A stretch of DNA of 64,000 nucleotides. It comes from Burkholderia sp. L27(2015) (GTDB lineage: Bacteria; Pseudomonadota; Gammaproteobacteria; Burkholderiales; Burkholderiaceae). Location: NCBI RefSeq assembly GCF_009765705.1, contig NZ_LMUX01000021.1:1607752-1671751 (forward strand). Reading direction: 5' to 3'. The stretch's first letter is position 1. Each line of letters begins with the position of its first letter. Positions 43,417 through 52,004 of this stretch are shown one piece after another. A program made the translations under genes and the position numbers. The notes beneath the pieces are model-generated. The model was not told where the DNA came from, did not search any database, and saw nothing but the letters and a program-made list of their open reading frames with translations.

Positions 43417-46400
43417 TCGCGCGCCTGATTCGCTGGTCGATTTACAACCGGTTCCTGGTCTTGCTGGCGACCGTGCTGATTGCCGCCTGGGGCGTTTATT
43501 CGCTCAAGGAAACCCCGCTCGATGCGTTGCCTGATCTATCCGACACCCAGGTCATCATCAAGGCCTCGTACCCGGGCAAGGCGCCGCAGGTGATCGAGGA
43601 TCAAGTGACGTATCCGTTGACCACCACGCTGCTCGGCGTGCCGGGCGCGAAGACAATTCGCGCGTACTCATCGTTTGGGGACGCGTTTGTCTATGTCCTG
43701 TTCGACGACAAAACGGATCAGTATTGGGCACGCTCGCGCGTGCTCGAATACCTAAGCCAGGTTCAAAGCCGCCTACCGGCCGGTGCCACTGTCTCGCTCG
43801 GCCCGGATGCAACCGGGGTGGGTTGGGTCTACGAATACGCGCTGGTCGACCGCACCGGAAAGCACGATCTTGGACAACTTCGCGCGCTCAACGACTGGTT
43901 TCTCAAGTTCGAGTTGAAGGCGGTGCCGGACGTATCGGAAGTGGCCTCTATCGGCGGCATGGTGGAGCAATATCAGGTCGTGCTGGACCCGGACAAGCTG
44001 AGAGCCTATGGCATTGCGCAGGCGACCGTCGCGCAGGCGCTCGACAAGGCCAACCAGGAATCGGGCGGATCAGTCGTCGAGCTTGGCGAATCCGAATACA
44101 TGGTGAGGTCATCCGGGTATCTGCACACGCTGGACGACTTTCGCAACGTCGTGCTGCGCACCAACGATGCCGGGACGCCGGTGCTGCTCGGCGACGTCGC
44201 GCGAATCCAGATCGGTCCGGAAATGCGGCGTGGCATTGCTGAGTTGAATGGCGAGGGCGAAGTCGCGGGTGGTGTGATCGTGATGCGCTCCGGCAAGAAC
44301 GCGTTGACCACCATCGATGCGGTAAAGGCGAAATTCGCCGATCTCAAGAGGTCGTTGCCGCCCGGTGTCGAGGTGGTGACGACCTACGACCGCTCGGAAT
44401 TGATCGAGCGCGCGGTGGACAACCTGAAAGACAAGCTGATCGAAGAGTTCATCATCGTTGGCATCGTCTGCGCGATATTCCTGTTCCATTTGCGCAGCGC
44501 ACTCGTTGCGATCCTGTCGTTACCGCTGGGCGTTCTGGCCGCGTTCATCGTGATGCGTTATCAGGGCGTCAACGCCAACCTGATGTCGCTGGGCGGCATT
44601 GCGATAGCGATCGGTGCAATGATCGACGCTGCCATCGTGATGATAGAAAATGCGCATAAGCATCTGGAGGCGTACGACCATAAGCACCCGGGCATGCCAA
44701 TCACGAATGCCCAGCGATGGGAGTTGATTGCACAATCGGCGGCCGAGGTTGGGCCGGCCTTGTTTTTCTCGTTGTTGATTATTACGCTGTCGTTCATCCC
44801 CGTGTTCTCGCTCGAAGGCCAGGAGGGCAAACTCTTTGCGCCACTAGCGTTCACGAAGACCTACACGATTGCGGCAGCCGCCGGATTATCGGTGACGCTG
44901 GTGCCGGTGTTGATGGGCTATCTGATCCGCGGCCGGATTCCGCACGAGAATGCCAATCCGATTAACCGCGTACTGATACGCCTCTATCGGCCGCTGCTTG
45001 AGGCGACGTTGCGCCGGCCGTGGGCTGCGATCGGTTTGGCGGTCGTGGCGCTCGCGCTCACGGTGATTCCGTTGTCGCACCTGGGCGGTGAATTCATGCC
45101 GCCGCTGGATGAGGGTGACCTGCTGTATATGCCGACCGCTTTACCCGGTATCTCGGCAGACAAAGCCGCCGAGTTGCTGCAGCAGACGGATCGTCTGATC
45201 AAGACGGTTCCCGAGGTGAAAACCGTCTTCGGCAAATCGGGCCGTGCCGACACCGCGACCGATCCGGCACCGTTCGAGATGTTCGAGACCACCATCCAGT
45301 TCAAGCCACGCAGCGAATGGCGTCCCGGCATGACACCTCAGAAGCTGATCGATGAACTCGACGCGCGAGTCAAGATCCCCGGCTTGTCGAATGTCTGGGT
45401 GCCGCCGATACGCAATCGTCTGGATATGCTGTCGACGGGCATCAAGACGCCGGTGGGCGTGAAGATATCGGGCGGCGATCTCGGGCAGATCGACAAGATC
45501 GCGACGCAGGTCGAGTCGGTCCTGAAGAACGTCCCCGGTGTCACGTCGGCGCTGGCGGAGCGTTTGAACGGCGGGCACTACATCGACGTCGACATCGATC
45601 GGTTGGCCGCCGCACGCTATGGCATGTCGGTGACGGACGTCCAGTCCATCGTGTCATCGGCCGTGGGTGGGGATGACGTCGGCGAGGTCATCGCGGGTCG
45701 CGAGCGCTTTCCGATCAATATCCGGTATCCACGCGAGATCCGGGACTCGGTCGACAATTTGCGTCAGTTGCCGGTTGTCACGGATCGCGGCGCGCAGATT
45801 ACGCTGGGAGATGTCGCCGCCATCAAGATCTCCGATGGCCCACCGATGATCCGTAGCGAGAACGCGCGATTGTCCGGCTATGTCTACGTCGACATTCGTA
45901 ATACGGACCTGCAGTCGGCGGTGAAGGCGATGCAAGTTGCGGTCGCGCAACACGTTGTGCTGCCTGCCGGTTATTCGATCGCCTGGTCCGGTCAGTTCGA
46001 GTACCTCGAACGCGCGGAGGCCAAATTGCGCACGGTGATCCCCGTCACCTTGGTGGTCATCTTCGTATTGCTGTTCCTGACCTTCAACTCGGCCGCCGAT
46101 GCCGCGTTGCTGATGTCGACCGTGCCCTTTGCACTGGTCGGAGGCTTCTGGCTGATTTGGATATTGGGTCATGCGGTGTCGGTTGCCACTGCGGTGGGCT
46201 TTATCGCGTTATCGGGTGTGGCGGCCGAATTCGGCGTCGTGATGTTGCTCTACCTGAAAGGCGCGCTCAACCGCCGGCTCGAGGAGGGTGAGCCGTTCAC
46301 CGACGCAACGCTCGTCGACGCGATTCGGGAGGGTGCGGTGCTGCGCGTCAGACCGAAGGCGATGACGGTCGCGGTTGTACTGGCGGGTCTCATCCCGATC

Positions 46401-46631
46401 ATGCTCGGTCATGGCTCCGGCTCGGAAGTGATGCAACGCATCGCCGCACCGATGGTCGGTGGGATGGTGACTGCGCCGCTCCTGTCGATGTTCATCATTC
46501 CGGCGGCTTGGCTTCTGCTGCAACGCCGACGTCTTGCCCGCACGAAAACAAACGCTAAAGAAACGCTTCAACCTCATGTAGTACCCACTGGCACGCTTGT
46601 GCCGCAATCTCACTCTGGAGAAACCCAATGA
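43413..46631 (+). CDS. cusA: CusA-type heavy-metal RND efflux transporter
   Basis: 1072 residues with 12 membrane helices and two large periplasmic loops. HME-RND marks include the N-terminal [20 protein letters not shown], and [18 protein letters not shown]. Methionines in the porter loop ([11 protein letters not shown]) fit a Cu(I)/Ag(I) pump. The gene starts in the ATGA overlap with cusB and overlaps cusF by four bases. Substrate call copper/silver follows from the CueR promoters and CusF domains. Confidence 0.92.
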   Translation: MIARLIRWSIYNRFLVLLATVLIAAWGVYSLKETPLDALPDLSDTQVIIKASYPGKAPQVIEDQVTYPLTTTLLGVPGAKTIRAYSSFGDAFVYVLFDDKTDQYWARSRVLEYLSQVQSRLPAGATVSLGPDATGVGWVYEYALVDRTGKHDLGQLRALNDWFLKFELKAVPDVSEVASIGGMVEQYQVVLDPDKLRAYGIAQATVAQALDKANQESGGSVVELGESEYMVRSSGYLHTLDDFRNVVLRTNDAGTPVLLGDVARIQIGPEMRRGIAELNGEGEVAGGVIVMRSGKNALTTIDAVKAKFADLKRSLPPGVEVVTTYDRSELIERAVDNLKDKLIEEFIIVGIVCAIFLFHLRSALVAILSLPLGVLAAFIVMRYQGVNANLMSLGGIAIAIGAMIDAAIVMIENAHKHLEAYDHKHPGMPITNAQRWELIAQSAAEVGPALFFSLLIITLSFIPVFSLEGQEGKLFAPLAFTKTYTIAAAAGLSVTLVPVLMGYLIRGRIPHENANPINRVLIRLYRPLLEATLRRPWAAIGLAVVALALTVIPLSHLGGEFMPPLDEGDLLYMPTALPGISADKAAELLQQTDRLIKTVPEVKTVFGKSGRADTATDPAPFEMFETTIQFKPRSEWRPGMTPQKLIDELDARVKIPGLSNVWVPPIRNRLDMLSTGIKTPVGVKISGGDLGQIDKIATQVESVLKNVPGVTSALAERLNGGHYIDVDIDRLAAARYGMSVTDVQSIVSSAVGGDDVGEVIAGRERFPINIRYPREIRDSVDNLRQLPVVTDRGAQITLGDVAAIKISDGPPMIRSENARLSGYVYVDIRNTDLQSAVKAMQVAVAQHVVLPAGYSIAWSGQFEYLERAEAKLRTVIPVTLVVIFVLLFLTFNSAADAALLMSTVPFALVGGFWLIWILGHAVSVATAVGFIALSGVAAEFGVVMLLYLKGALNRRLEEGEPFTDATLVDAIREGAVLRVRPKAMTVAVVLAGLIPIMLGHGSGSEVMQRIAAPMVGGMVTAPLLSMFIIPAAWLLLQRRRLARTKTNAKETLQPHVVPTGTLVPQSHSGETQ

Positions 46632-46981
46632 AGAAGTTAATCACCCTGTCCGTTGTGTTCTGCACCGGTCTCACGCTCGCCGGTACCGCGCTGGCAGCGG
46701 ACGATATGGCCGGTATGAAGATGGACGGCAGCCCAATGAGTGCCATGGCGCCGGATAATGCGGCGCTCACCGATGCAGTAGTCAAGAAGGTCGATCCGTC
46801 GACCGGTATGGTGACGCTTCAGCATGGCGCGCTGAAGAACATCGGCATGTCGGCGATGACGATGGCCTACAAGGCCAAGGATACGGCTATGGTCAAGCAG
46901 GCCAAGGAAGGCGAGAAGGTCAAAGTGCGCGTTGAAGACGTTGGGGGAACCTTGACCATCGTAAAGCTCGTCAAGCAATAA
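46628..46981 (+). CDS. cusF: CusF-like periplasmic copper-binding protein
   Basis: 117 residues with signal peptide ending T-A-L-A-A. The mature part opens with a Met-rich stretch ([13 protein letters not shown]). The CusF barrel has [14 protein letters not shown], so the His and Met-x-Met ligands are present, but the position of the capping tryptophan of E. coli CusF is methionine. This may change Cu(I) affinity. Last gene of the cus operon. Confidence 0.88.
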   Translation: MKKLITLSVVFCTGLTLAGTALAADDMAGMKMDGSPMSAMAPDNAALTDAVVKKVDPSTGMVTLQHGALKNIGMSAMTMAYKAKDTAMVKQAKEGEKVKVRVEDVGGTLTIVKLVKQ

Positions 46982-47005
46982 ACGTTCGCGGCTACATGGA
47001 GCTGG

Positions 47006-47033
47006 AGCGGCACCTACTGACGTATGTGCCGCT
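47006..47033. terminator. Bidirectional stem-loop between cusF and the ars operon
   Basis: AGCGGCAC (47006-47013) pairs perfectly with GTGCCGCT (47026-47033), with a 12-base loop. It covers the last codons of the minus-strand MFS gene, and the convergent cusF gene ends 25 bases before. TTATTAG follows on the plus side; no long T-run is present. Confidence 0.5.
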
Positions 47034-48249
47034 TATTAGCGAAGCGCATCGCCATGACGAAGGCGGTAGCCGAGACGAGCGATACCAGTAGCACGGTCCA
47101 TTCGACTAGGAGATAGTTGCTGTGGATCGCCCAGATCGCGGCGGCGGATATCGGCGCGATACCCTTTGCGATGTTCGACGGCATCGAGAGCATCCCGCTC
47201 ACCGCCCCATATCCTTCCGTCCACATCACGTCCTGCACGATCGTTCCGCGCAGGATCGTCATCATGCCGTTGGCGCCCCCATAAATGATTGCGAAGAGGA
47301 TCAGCAAGGTTGGCGAGATGCCGGCACACATCAGAATGGCAACCGAGGCGGGGAAGGCGATTGTGATCACGATACCGACGATCGACGGCCGCACATTGCG
47401 GCCGACCGTGAACCACAGCACGCGCGCGAGAACTTGCGCTGGGCCAATTGCTGCCATCGTGATCAAAATCAGTGCCGGTGGCACGCGCCGTTCTGTCATG
47501 AGAGGCACGAGGTGGAAGGTCAACGCAGCGAACGTCGCGTAGTAGGCAGTGAAGCACACGGCAAGCGCCCAGAAGGTCGGCGTCCGAAGCGCCCGCTGCG
47601 TAGCTTTCGCATTGACTACCTTGAGCGCAGCCTTGTGATACGCAGCATTCTCACGCGGTGCGTCACGACCAATGGCGACAACGTGAAGTGGCAGGCAGAT
47701 CACCAGATTGGCCGCAGCGAGCGCGAGAAGCGCGCCTCGCCAGCCAAACCAGTCGACGAGGCCTTGTGTCAGCGGTATGAAGACGGTGCTGGCGAAGCCA
47801 GCCACCAGGGTTATCAGCGTGATTTTTGTGCGAAAGCTGCCCGGAAAATCGCGTGTGATGATGGCGAAAACCGGATCGTATAGCGTCGCAGCCATCGCAA
47901 TGCCGAGGCCGACCCACACGACAAACAGCGTTGCCAGGCTATGCGCCTGTGACCACAGCGCCAACATTGCCGCAGCGAGCACCGACCCCCAGACCATAAC
48001 GCGCCGGCCGTGGCCATGATCGATCCAGGTGCCGATCGGGTAGGCTGCGAGCCCCGAAACCAGCAGACCGACCGAGAGCGCCGCATTTGTCGAGGTCCGG
48101 CTCCATCCCATCGCATGCTCCATCGGCACGACGAAGAGGGAGAACGCGTAATAGATCGAGCCCCAGGAAACGAGCTGCGCTGCGGCGAGCGCCCATGTTG
48201 TGAGCGTACCCGCGCCAGCATCCCGCTTTGCTATGGTCATTGTCGGCAT
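47014..48249 (-). CDS. MFS transporter at the end of the ars operon
   Basis: 411 residues, 12 predicted helices. The loop 2-3 motif is a variant (G-T-W-I-D-H-G-H-G-R-R-V-M), and the first helix reads L-V-S-W-G-S-I-Y-Y-A-F-S-L. It is 18 bases after acr3 on the same strand, so it is the fifth gene of the arsenic operon. MFS proteins in ars operons (ArsJ, ArsK, ArsP-like contexts) export organic or phosphorylated arsenic compounds. I cannot tell which type this is. Confidence 0.82.
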   Translation of the reverse strand: MPTMTIAKRDAGAGTLTTWALAAAQLVSWGSIYYAFSLFVVPMEHAMGWSRTSTNAALSVGLLVSGLAAYPIGTWIDHGHGRRVMVWGSVLAAAMLALWSQAHSLATLFVVWVGLGIAMAATLYDPVFAIITRDFPGSFRTKITLITLVAGFASTVFIPLTQGLVDWFGWRGALLALAAANLVICLPLHVVAIGRDAPRENAAYHKAALKVVNAKATQRALRTPTFWALAVCFTAYYATFAALTFHLVPLMTERRVPPALILITMAAIGPAQVLARVLWFTVGRNVRPSIVGIVITIAFPASVAILMCAGISPTLLILFAIIYGGANGMMTILRGTIVQDVMWTEGYGAVSGMLSMPSNIAKGIAPISAAAIWAIHSNYLLVEWTVLLVSLVSATAFVMAMRFANKRHIRQ

Positions 48250-48267
48250 CGAGGCACCCTGGTCGTC

Positions 48268-49335
48268 TCAGCGAGCCTTCGCTTCGTACCACTGCTGCGA
48301 GCGATTGACGATAGCAACGACAAGGAGCATTACCGGCACCTCAATGAGAACGCCGACAACCGTGGCTAGCGCTGCACCAGAATGAAAACCGAACAGGCTG
48401 ATTGCCGTGGCCACCGCGAGTTCGAAGAAGTTGCTTGCCCCGATCAAACTGGACGGCCCCGCAACACAATGCGGGACGCCAAGACGGCGATTCAACAGGT
48501 AGGCGAGGCCGGAGTTGAAAAATACCTGAATCAAAATCGGCACAGCCAACATGGCGATCACGAGCGGTTCATTGATAATCGCTTGTCCTTGAAAGGCAAA
48601 GAGCAATACCAGTGTCGCGAGCAGCGCGCAGATCGAATACGGACCGAGACGGGCAACGGTTTGGCGGAAATGCACCTCACCCTTCGTGAGTAGTCGTCGC
48701 CGAATCACCTGGGCAATGATGACGGGCACGACGATATAGAGCACAACCGAAATAATCAGCGTATCCCATGGCACAGAAATCGCTGACAGACCGAGTAGTA
48801 GCGCGACCAGCGGTGCGAAGGCGACGATCATAATGGAGTCGTTGAGCGCCACCTGCGATAGCGTGAAATACGGATCGCCTTTGCAAAGCTGTGACCAAAC
48901 AAACACCATCGCCGTGCAAGGGGCCGCAGCCAGTAGGATCAGGCCAGCGATATAGCTGTCGAGCTGGCCGACGGGTAGCCATTGCGCGAATACATGCCGG
49001 ATGAAAATCCAGCCGAGCAATGCCATCGAGAACGGTTTGACGAACCAATTCACGAACAGCGTTACGCCGATGCCGCGCCACTGGCTTTTAACCTGCGTCA
49101 TCGCGGCAAAATCGATCTTGACCAGCATTGGAATAATCATCACCCAGATCAGTACGCCGACGGGGAGATTGACCTGGGCCACTTCCATGTGACCGATAGC
49201 CTGAAAGAGCTGGGGGAGCACCTGCCCGAAGAGGATGCCCCCAATGATGCAGAGGGCCACCCAGACCGTCAGGTAGCGCTCGAAGAAACCGATGGCGGGC
49301 CGTGCTTCTCCTGTTGCGGCATCAATGCTGCTCAT
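48268..49335 (-). CDS. acr3: Acr3-family arsenite efflux permease
   Basis: 355 residues, ten predicted helices. Acr3 marks: E-R-Y-L-T-V-W-V-A-L-C-I near the N-terminus, A-A-P-C-T-A-M-V-F-V-W-S with the conserved cysteine that interacts with As(III), and G-A-S-N-F-F-E-L-A-V-A. It extrudes arsenite using the proton gradient. It overlaps arsC by 14 bases. Confidence 0.92.
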   Translation of the reverse strand: MSSIDAATGEARPAIGFFERYLTVWVALCIIGGILFGQVLPQLFQAIGHMEVAQVNLPVGVLIWVMIIPMLVKIDFAAMTQVKSQWRGIGVTLFVNWFVKPFSMALLGWIFIRHVFAQWLPVGQLDSYIAGLILLAAAPCTAMVFVWSQLCKGDPYFTLSQVALNDSIMIVAFAPLVALLLGLSAISVPWDTLIISVVLYIVVPVIIAQVIRRRLLTKGEVHFRQTVARLGPYSICALLATLVLLFAFQGQAIINEPLVIAMLAVPILIQVFFNSGLAYLLNRRLGVPHCVAGPSSLIGASNFFELAVATAISLFGFHSGAALATVVGVLIEVPVMLLVVAIVNRSQQWYEAKAR

Positions 49336-49843
49336 TCGATTCCTCGGCAGGTTGCTCTCCTATCGCGCGCATTTCGCGCTGGATCGCGTTCCCGTCAAGC
49401 ACGTGCAGCGGGAGGTTCACGAACTGGCTCACGCGGCTCATGATTTGCCGATAGACCTTGCTGAATATCTTGCGCTTGTCGTCATCGCTACCTTTGAAAG
49501 CTGCTGGATCTTCAAAACCCCAATGCGCAGTCATCGGTTTGCCCGGCCAAATCGGGCAAACTTCCCCTGCGGCCTGATCACAGACCGTGATAACGAAATC
49601 CATATGTGGCGCATCCGGCGTCGCAAATTCATCCCAACTCTTACTGCGCAACTGAGACGTGTCATAGCCTACCGCCTCGCATCGTTCTATTGCGAACGGA
49701 TTGACCGCACCTGAAGGATGGCTGCCGGCGCTGTATGCGCGAAACTTGCCTTTTCCCAGCACATTAAACAATGCTTCAGCCATGATGCTGCGCGAGCTGT
49801 TTCCCGTGCATAGAACGAGAATCGAATAAGGCTTGTCGCTCAC
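49322..49843 (-). CDS. arsC: Arsenate reductase ArsC, low-molecular-weight phosphatase type
   Basis: 173 residues from GTG 49841-49843, which forms a GTGA overlap with arsI and has GGGAG six bases upstream; an ATG 12 codons earlier is less likely. The P-loop C-T-G-N-S-S-R-S holds the catalytic cysteine and arginine. Later D-F-V-I-T-V-C-D-Q-A-A-G-E-V-C-P supplies the further cysteines of thioredoxin-linked enzymes. It reduces arsenate to arsenite for export by Acr3. Confidence 0.92.
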   Translation of the reverse strand: MSDKPYSILVLCTGNSSRSIMAEALFNVLGKGKFRAYSAGSHPSGAVNPFAIERCEAVGYDTSQLRSKSWDEFATPDAPHMDFVITVCDQAAGEVCPIWPGKPMTAHWGFEDPAAFKGSDDDKRKIFSKVYRQIMSRVSQFVNLPLHVLDGNAIQREMRAIGEQPAEESNEQH

Positions 49844-50286
49844 GTGCAGCTCCCGACGGATGCGGTTGGCGTACAGCATGCGGCTGACGGTTGCGATTGC
49901 TCGTGCGACTGACCATAGACGGGCGCAGCATCAAGCGTTCGAAACGTTTCCCAAGCGACGCCTTGCGGATCAATCGTCCATGACTTATTTGATCGGGCGT
50001 AGCAACAAGTGGTATCTGTTTGCGTTTGAACCGGCAGTTCCGCCGCAGAGAAGCGTGCATTCATTTCGACTAGCTCCGCGTCGGTTTCAACCTGAATGCC
50101 GATGTGATCGACGCCCGGTTTCGCGCCACGCTGAGAGATCGCAAAATTTACAGCAGGATCGGTCAGCTCCCATTTACAGTAGTCGCTCTTGAGAACCATG
50201 GGCTCGATGTTGCCGAACATGGCGCTGTAGAACCGAATACTGTCGTTCAGGTCTTCGACCGCGATATGGATATGCATGCGTTTCAT
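49840..50286 (-). CDS. arsI: ArsI-like C-As lyase (glyoxalase/CadI family)
   Basis: 148 residues from ATG 50284-50286, overlapping arsR (ATGA). VOC-fold metal ligands are seen in H-I-H-I-A-V, D-H-I-G-I-Q-V and W-E-T-F. The vicinal cysteines T-T-C-C-Y-A-R match the MAs(III)-binding pair of ArsI. A cysteine-containing tail (A-A-C-C-T-P, G-S-C-T) follows. ArsI cleaves the carbon-arsenic bond of trivalent methyl- and aryl-arsenicals. CadI-type metal-binding proteins are the alternative; the ars setting supports ArsI. Confidence 0.85.
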   Translation of the reverse strand: MKRMHIHIAVEDLNDSIRFYSAMFGNIEPMVLKSDYCKWELTDPAVNFAISQRGAKPGVDHIGIQVETDAELVEMNARFSAAELPVQTQTDTTCCYARSNKSWTIDPQGVAWETFRTLDAAPVYGQSHEQSQPSAACCTPTASVGSCT

Positions 50287-50615
50287 GGTGTGTCTCCACA
50301 GCAGTTGGGAAGATCGCTCGCCGTACAAGCTGCGCCGGCGCAGCAGTTTTCCGTCAGAAATCCAATCAAACCTGTCATCGCGCCAAAGTTTGCCGTGTAG
50401 ATGACGAAACGGCCTTCCTGCCTAGGCTTCACCAGCTCAGCGTGTGACAGATCCTTCAGGTGGAATGACAGGCTTGAGGGCGAAATTTCCAGCCGCTGCG
50501 CGATTTCACCGGCAGCCATACCCTCGGGGCCAGCGACCACCAGCGCGCGGAAGATGGCGAGGCGCGAGTCATGGGCGAGCGCGCTTAGAGCGCGTACAAC
50601 GAGATTTGAGTCCAT
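50283..50615 (-). CDS. arsR: ArsR-family metalloregulator
   Basis: 110 residues from ATG 50613-50615. The winged HTH reads L-E-I-S-P-S-S-L-S-F-H-L-K-D-L. The cysteines lie at the C-terminal end (E-N-C-C-A-G-A-A-C, then N-C-C-G-D), as in the AfArsR type, not in the DNA-binding helix as in the plasmid R773 type. First gene of the minus-strand ars operon; it should repress the operon until As(III) or MAs(III) binds. Confidence 0.88.
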   Translation of the reverse strand: MDSNLVVRALSALAHDSRLAIFRALVVAGPEGMAAGEIAQRLEISPSSLSFHLKDLSHAELVKPRQEGRFVIYTANFGAMTGLIGFLTENCCAGAACTASDLPNCCGDTP

Positions 50616-50800
50616 GACCAAAACAATATACGGATCGATTCGACATTTCAAGTATTATCGAAATATAGTCCTCGGTCCCGCACGTAAAGCTCGGTGGCGA
50701 TGCTTAGGAAGAAGTCTCTGGCGGCGTCGCATATCCAGGGCCATATGCATCGTATTATCCTTATCATTCTCGCGCCCATCGGCGTCGGCCTAGGTCAGCA

Positions 50801-51721
50801 ATGGCCGCGCCCTCCCGACGCACCCACCAAGGAAACCGTGTGGCAAACGAAAAAGCAGCGCCGGCCGGCGCGATCACCGTGTCGGCCATCCTGTCGCGCA
50901 TCGAACAGCTTTATCCGACCTACGGCGCAGCTAGCCGGCGCATCGCAGATTTCATCCGCGAATATCCGCAGGAGGTCGTGCATATGTCGGTGAGCGAGGT
51001 GGCCGAGCGAGTCCGCGCGAGCGAAGGCAGCGTCGTCGGTTTCTGCAAGATGCTCGGCGCGAAGGGGTTCCTGCAGTTGAAGATCGTGCTCGCGCAGGAA
51101 ATCGTGCAGCCGGTCCAACTGATTCACGAGGACCTCGCGCGCGGGGATGGCACGGCTGCCGTGATCGCGAAGATCTTCAGCTCCAACGTCCAGGCGCTGC
51201 GCGAAACCGAGGCGACCCTCGACGTGCATGCACTCGAACAAGCCGTGGCGGCGATTCGCAGCGCGAAGCGCATCGAAATCTACGGTGTCGGCAGTTCGGC
51301 GCCAGTCGCCGAGGACGCGCACTACCGCCTGCTGCGTATCGGTCTCGATGCGCGGGTCGCGGTCGATCCGCATATCCAGGCTGTCAGCGCGTCGCTGTGC
51401 GATTCGAGCGTAGCCACGCTGACCATCTCGCATTCCGGCGCAACCCACGAGACGGTTGCCACGACCCGGCTGGCGAAGGAAGCCGGCGCGCGCACGATCT
51501 GCATCACCAACTTCGGACGCTCGCCGATCCATGCGTTTGCCGACATCGTTTTAACGACGATGGCGCGCGAGACGCAGTTTCGCACCGAGGCGATGGCAAG
51601 CCGAATCGCGCAGTTCGCGATCGTCGACACCCTGATCGCCTGTCTCGCGCTGGCGGATTACGAGCGCTCCGTGGACACAATCCGCCACACGTTCGACGTA
51701 CTGTCGCTCAAGCGTTACTGA
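50801..51721 (+). CDS. MurR/RpiR-family regulator with SIS domain
   Basis: 306 residues from ATG 50801, or 293 from GTG 50840, which has AAGGA six bases upstream and removes a polar leader. N-terminal RpiR HTH (A-A-S-R-R-I-A-D-F-I-R-E-Y-P-Q-E-V-V-H-M-S-V-S-E-V-A), then a SIS sugar-phosphate domain (I-E-I-Y-G-V-G-S-S, T-I-S-H-S-G-A-T-H-E-T). It should sense a phosphorylated sugar. The AT-rich dyad at 51798, before the phospholipase gene, is a possible operator. Confidence 0.88.
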   Translation: MAAPSRRTHQGNRVANEKAAPAGAITVSAILSRIEQLYPTYGAASRRIADFIREYPQEVVHMSVSEVAERVRASEGSVVGFCKMLGAKGFLQLKIVLAQEIVQPVQLIHEDLARGDGTAAVIAKIFSSNVQALRETEATLDVHALEQAVAAIRSAKRIEIYGVGSSAPVAEDAHYRLLRIGLDARVAVDPHIQAVSASLCDSSVATLTISHSGATHETVATTRLAKEAGARTICITNFGRSPIHAFADIVLTTMARETQFRTEAMASRIAQFAIVDTLIACLALADYERSVDTIRHTFDVLSLKRY

Positions 51722-51797
51722 GCGTGCCCCGGCCGGCCATCGGCGCGGAACAGGGGCGGCGCGAAAGCCAAATAGAAAACCCAAAATTGAGAAATAT

Positions 51798-51819
51798 TCA
51801 AATATTGAAAAATATTTGA
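51798..51819. promoter_or_regulatory. AT-rich palindrome between the RpiR and phospholipase genes
   Basis: TCAAATATT-GAAA-AATATTTGA is a perfect nine-base inverted repeat. It sits 77 bases after the RpiR stop and 186 before the phospholipase start. Its composition does not suit a terminator, so an operator is more likely. Confidence 0.5.
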
Positions 51820-52004
51820 TAAATAAACTTCATTTACCTGTCACGAACGGCTCGTAATCTACGTAGCAGATCGGGCGTGGTGGCGTCCCCCCAGCGCCGA
51901 GCACGACAGCGTTCCCGGTCCTGACTGCGCCCCGTAATCCACCGGCAGCACACGCCGGCTCCGAATACTGGGTGCTGCCCGTCCCCACTATGTCGAGACA
52001 CGTA

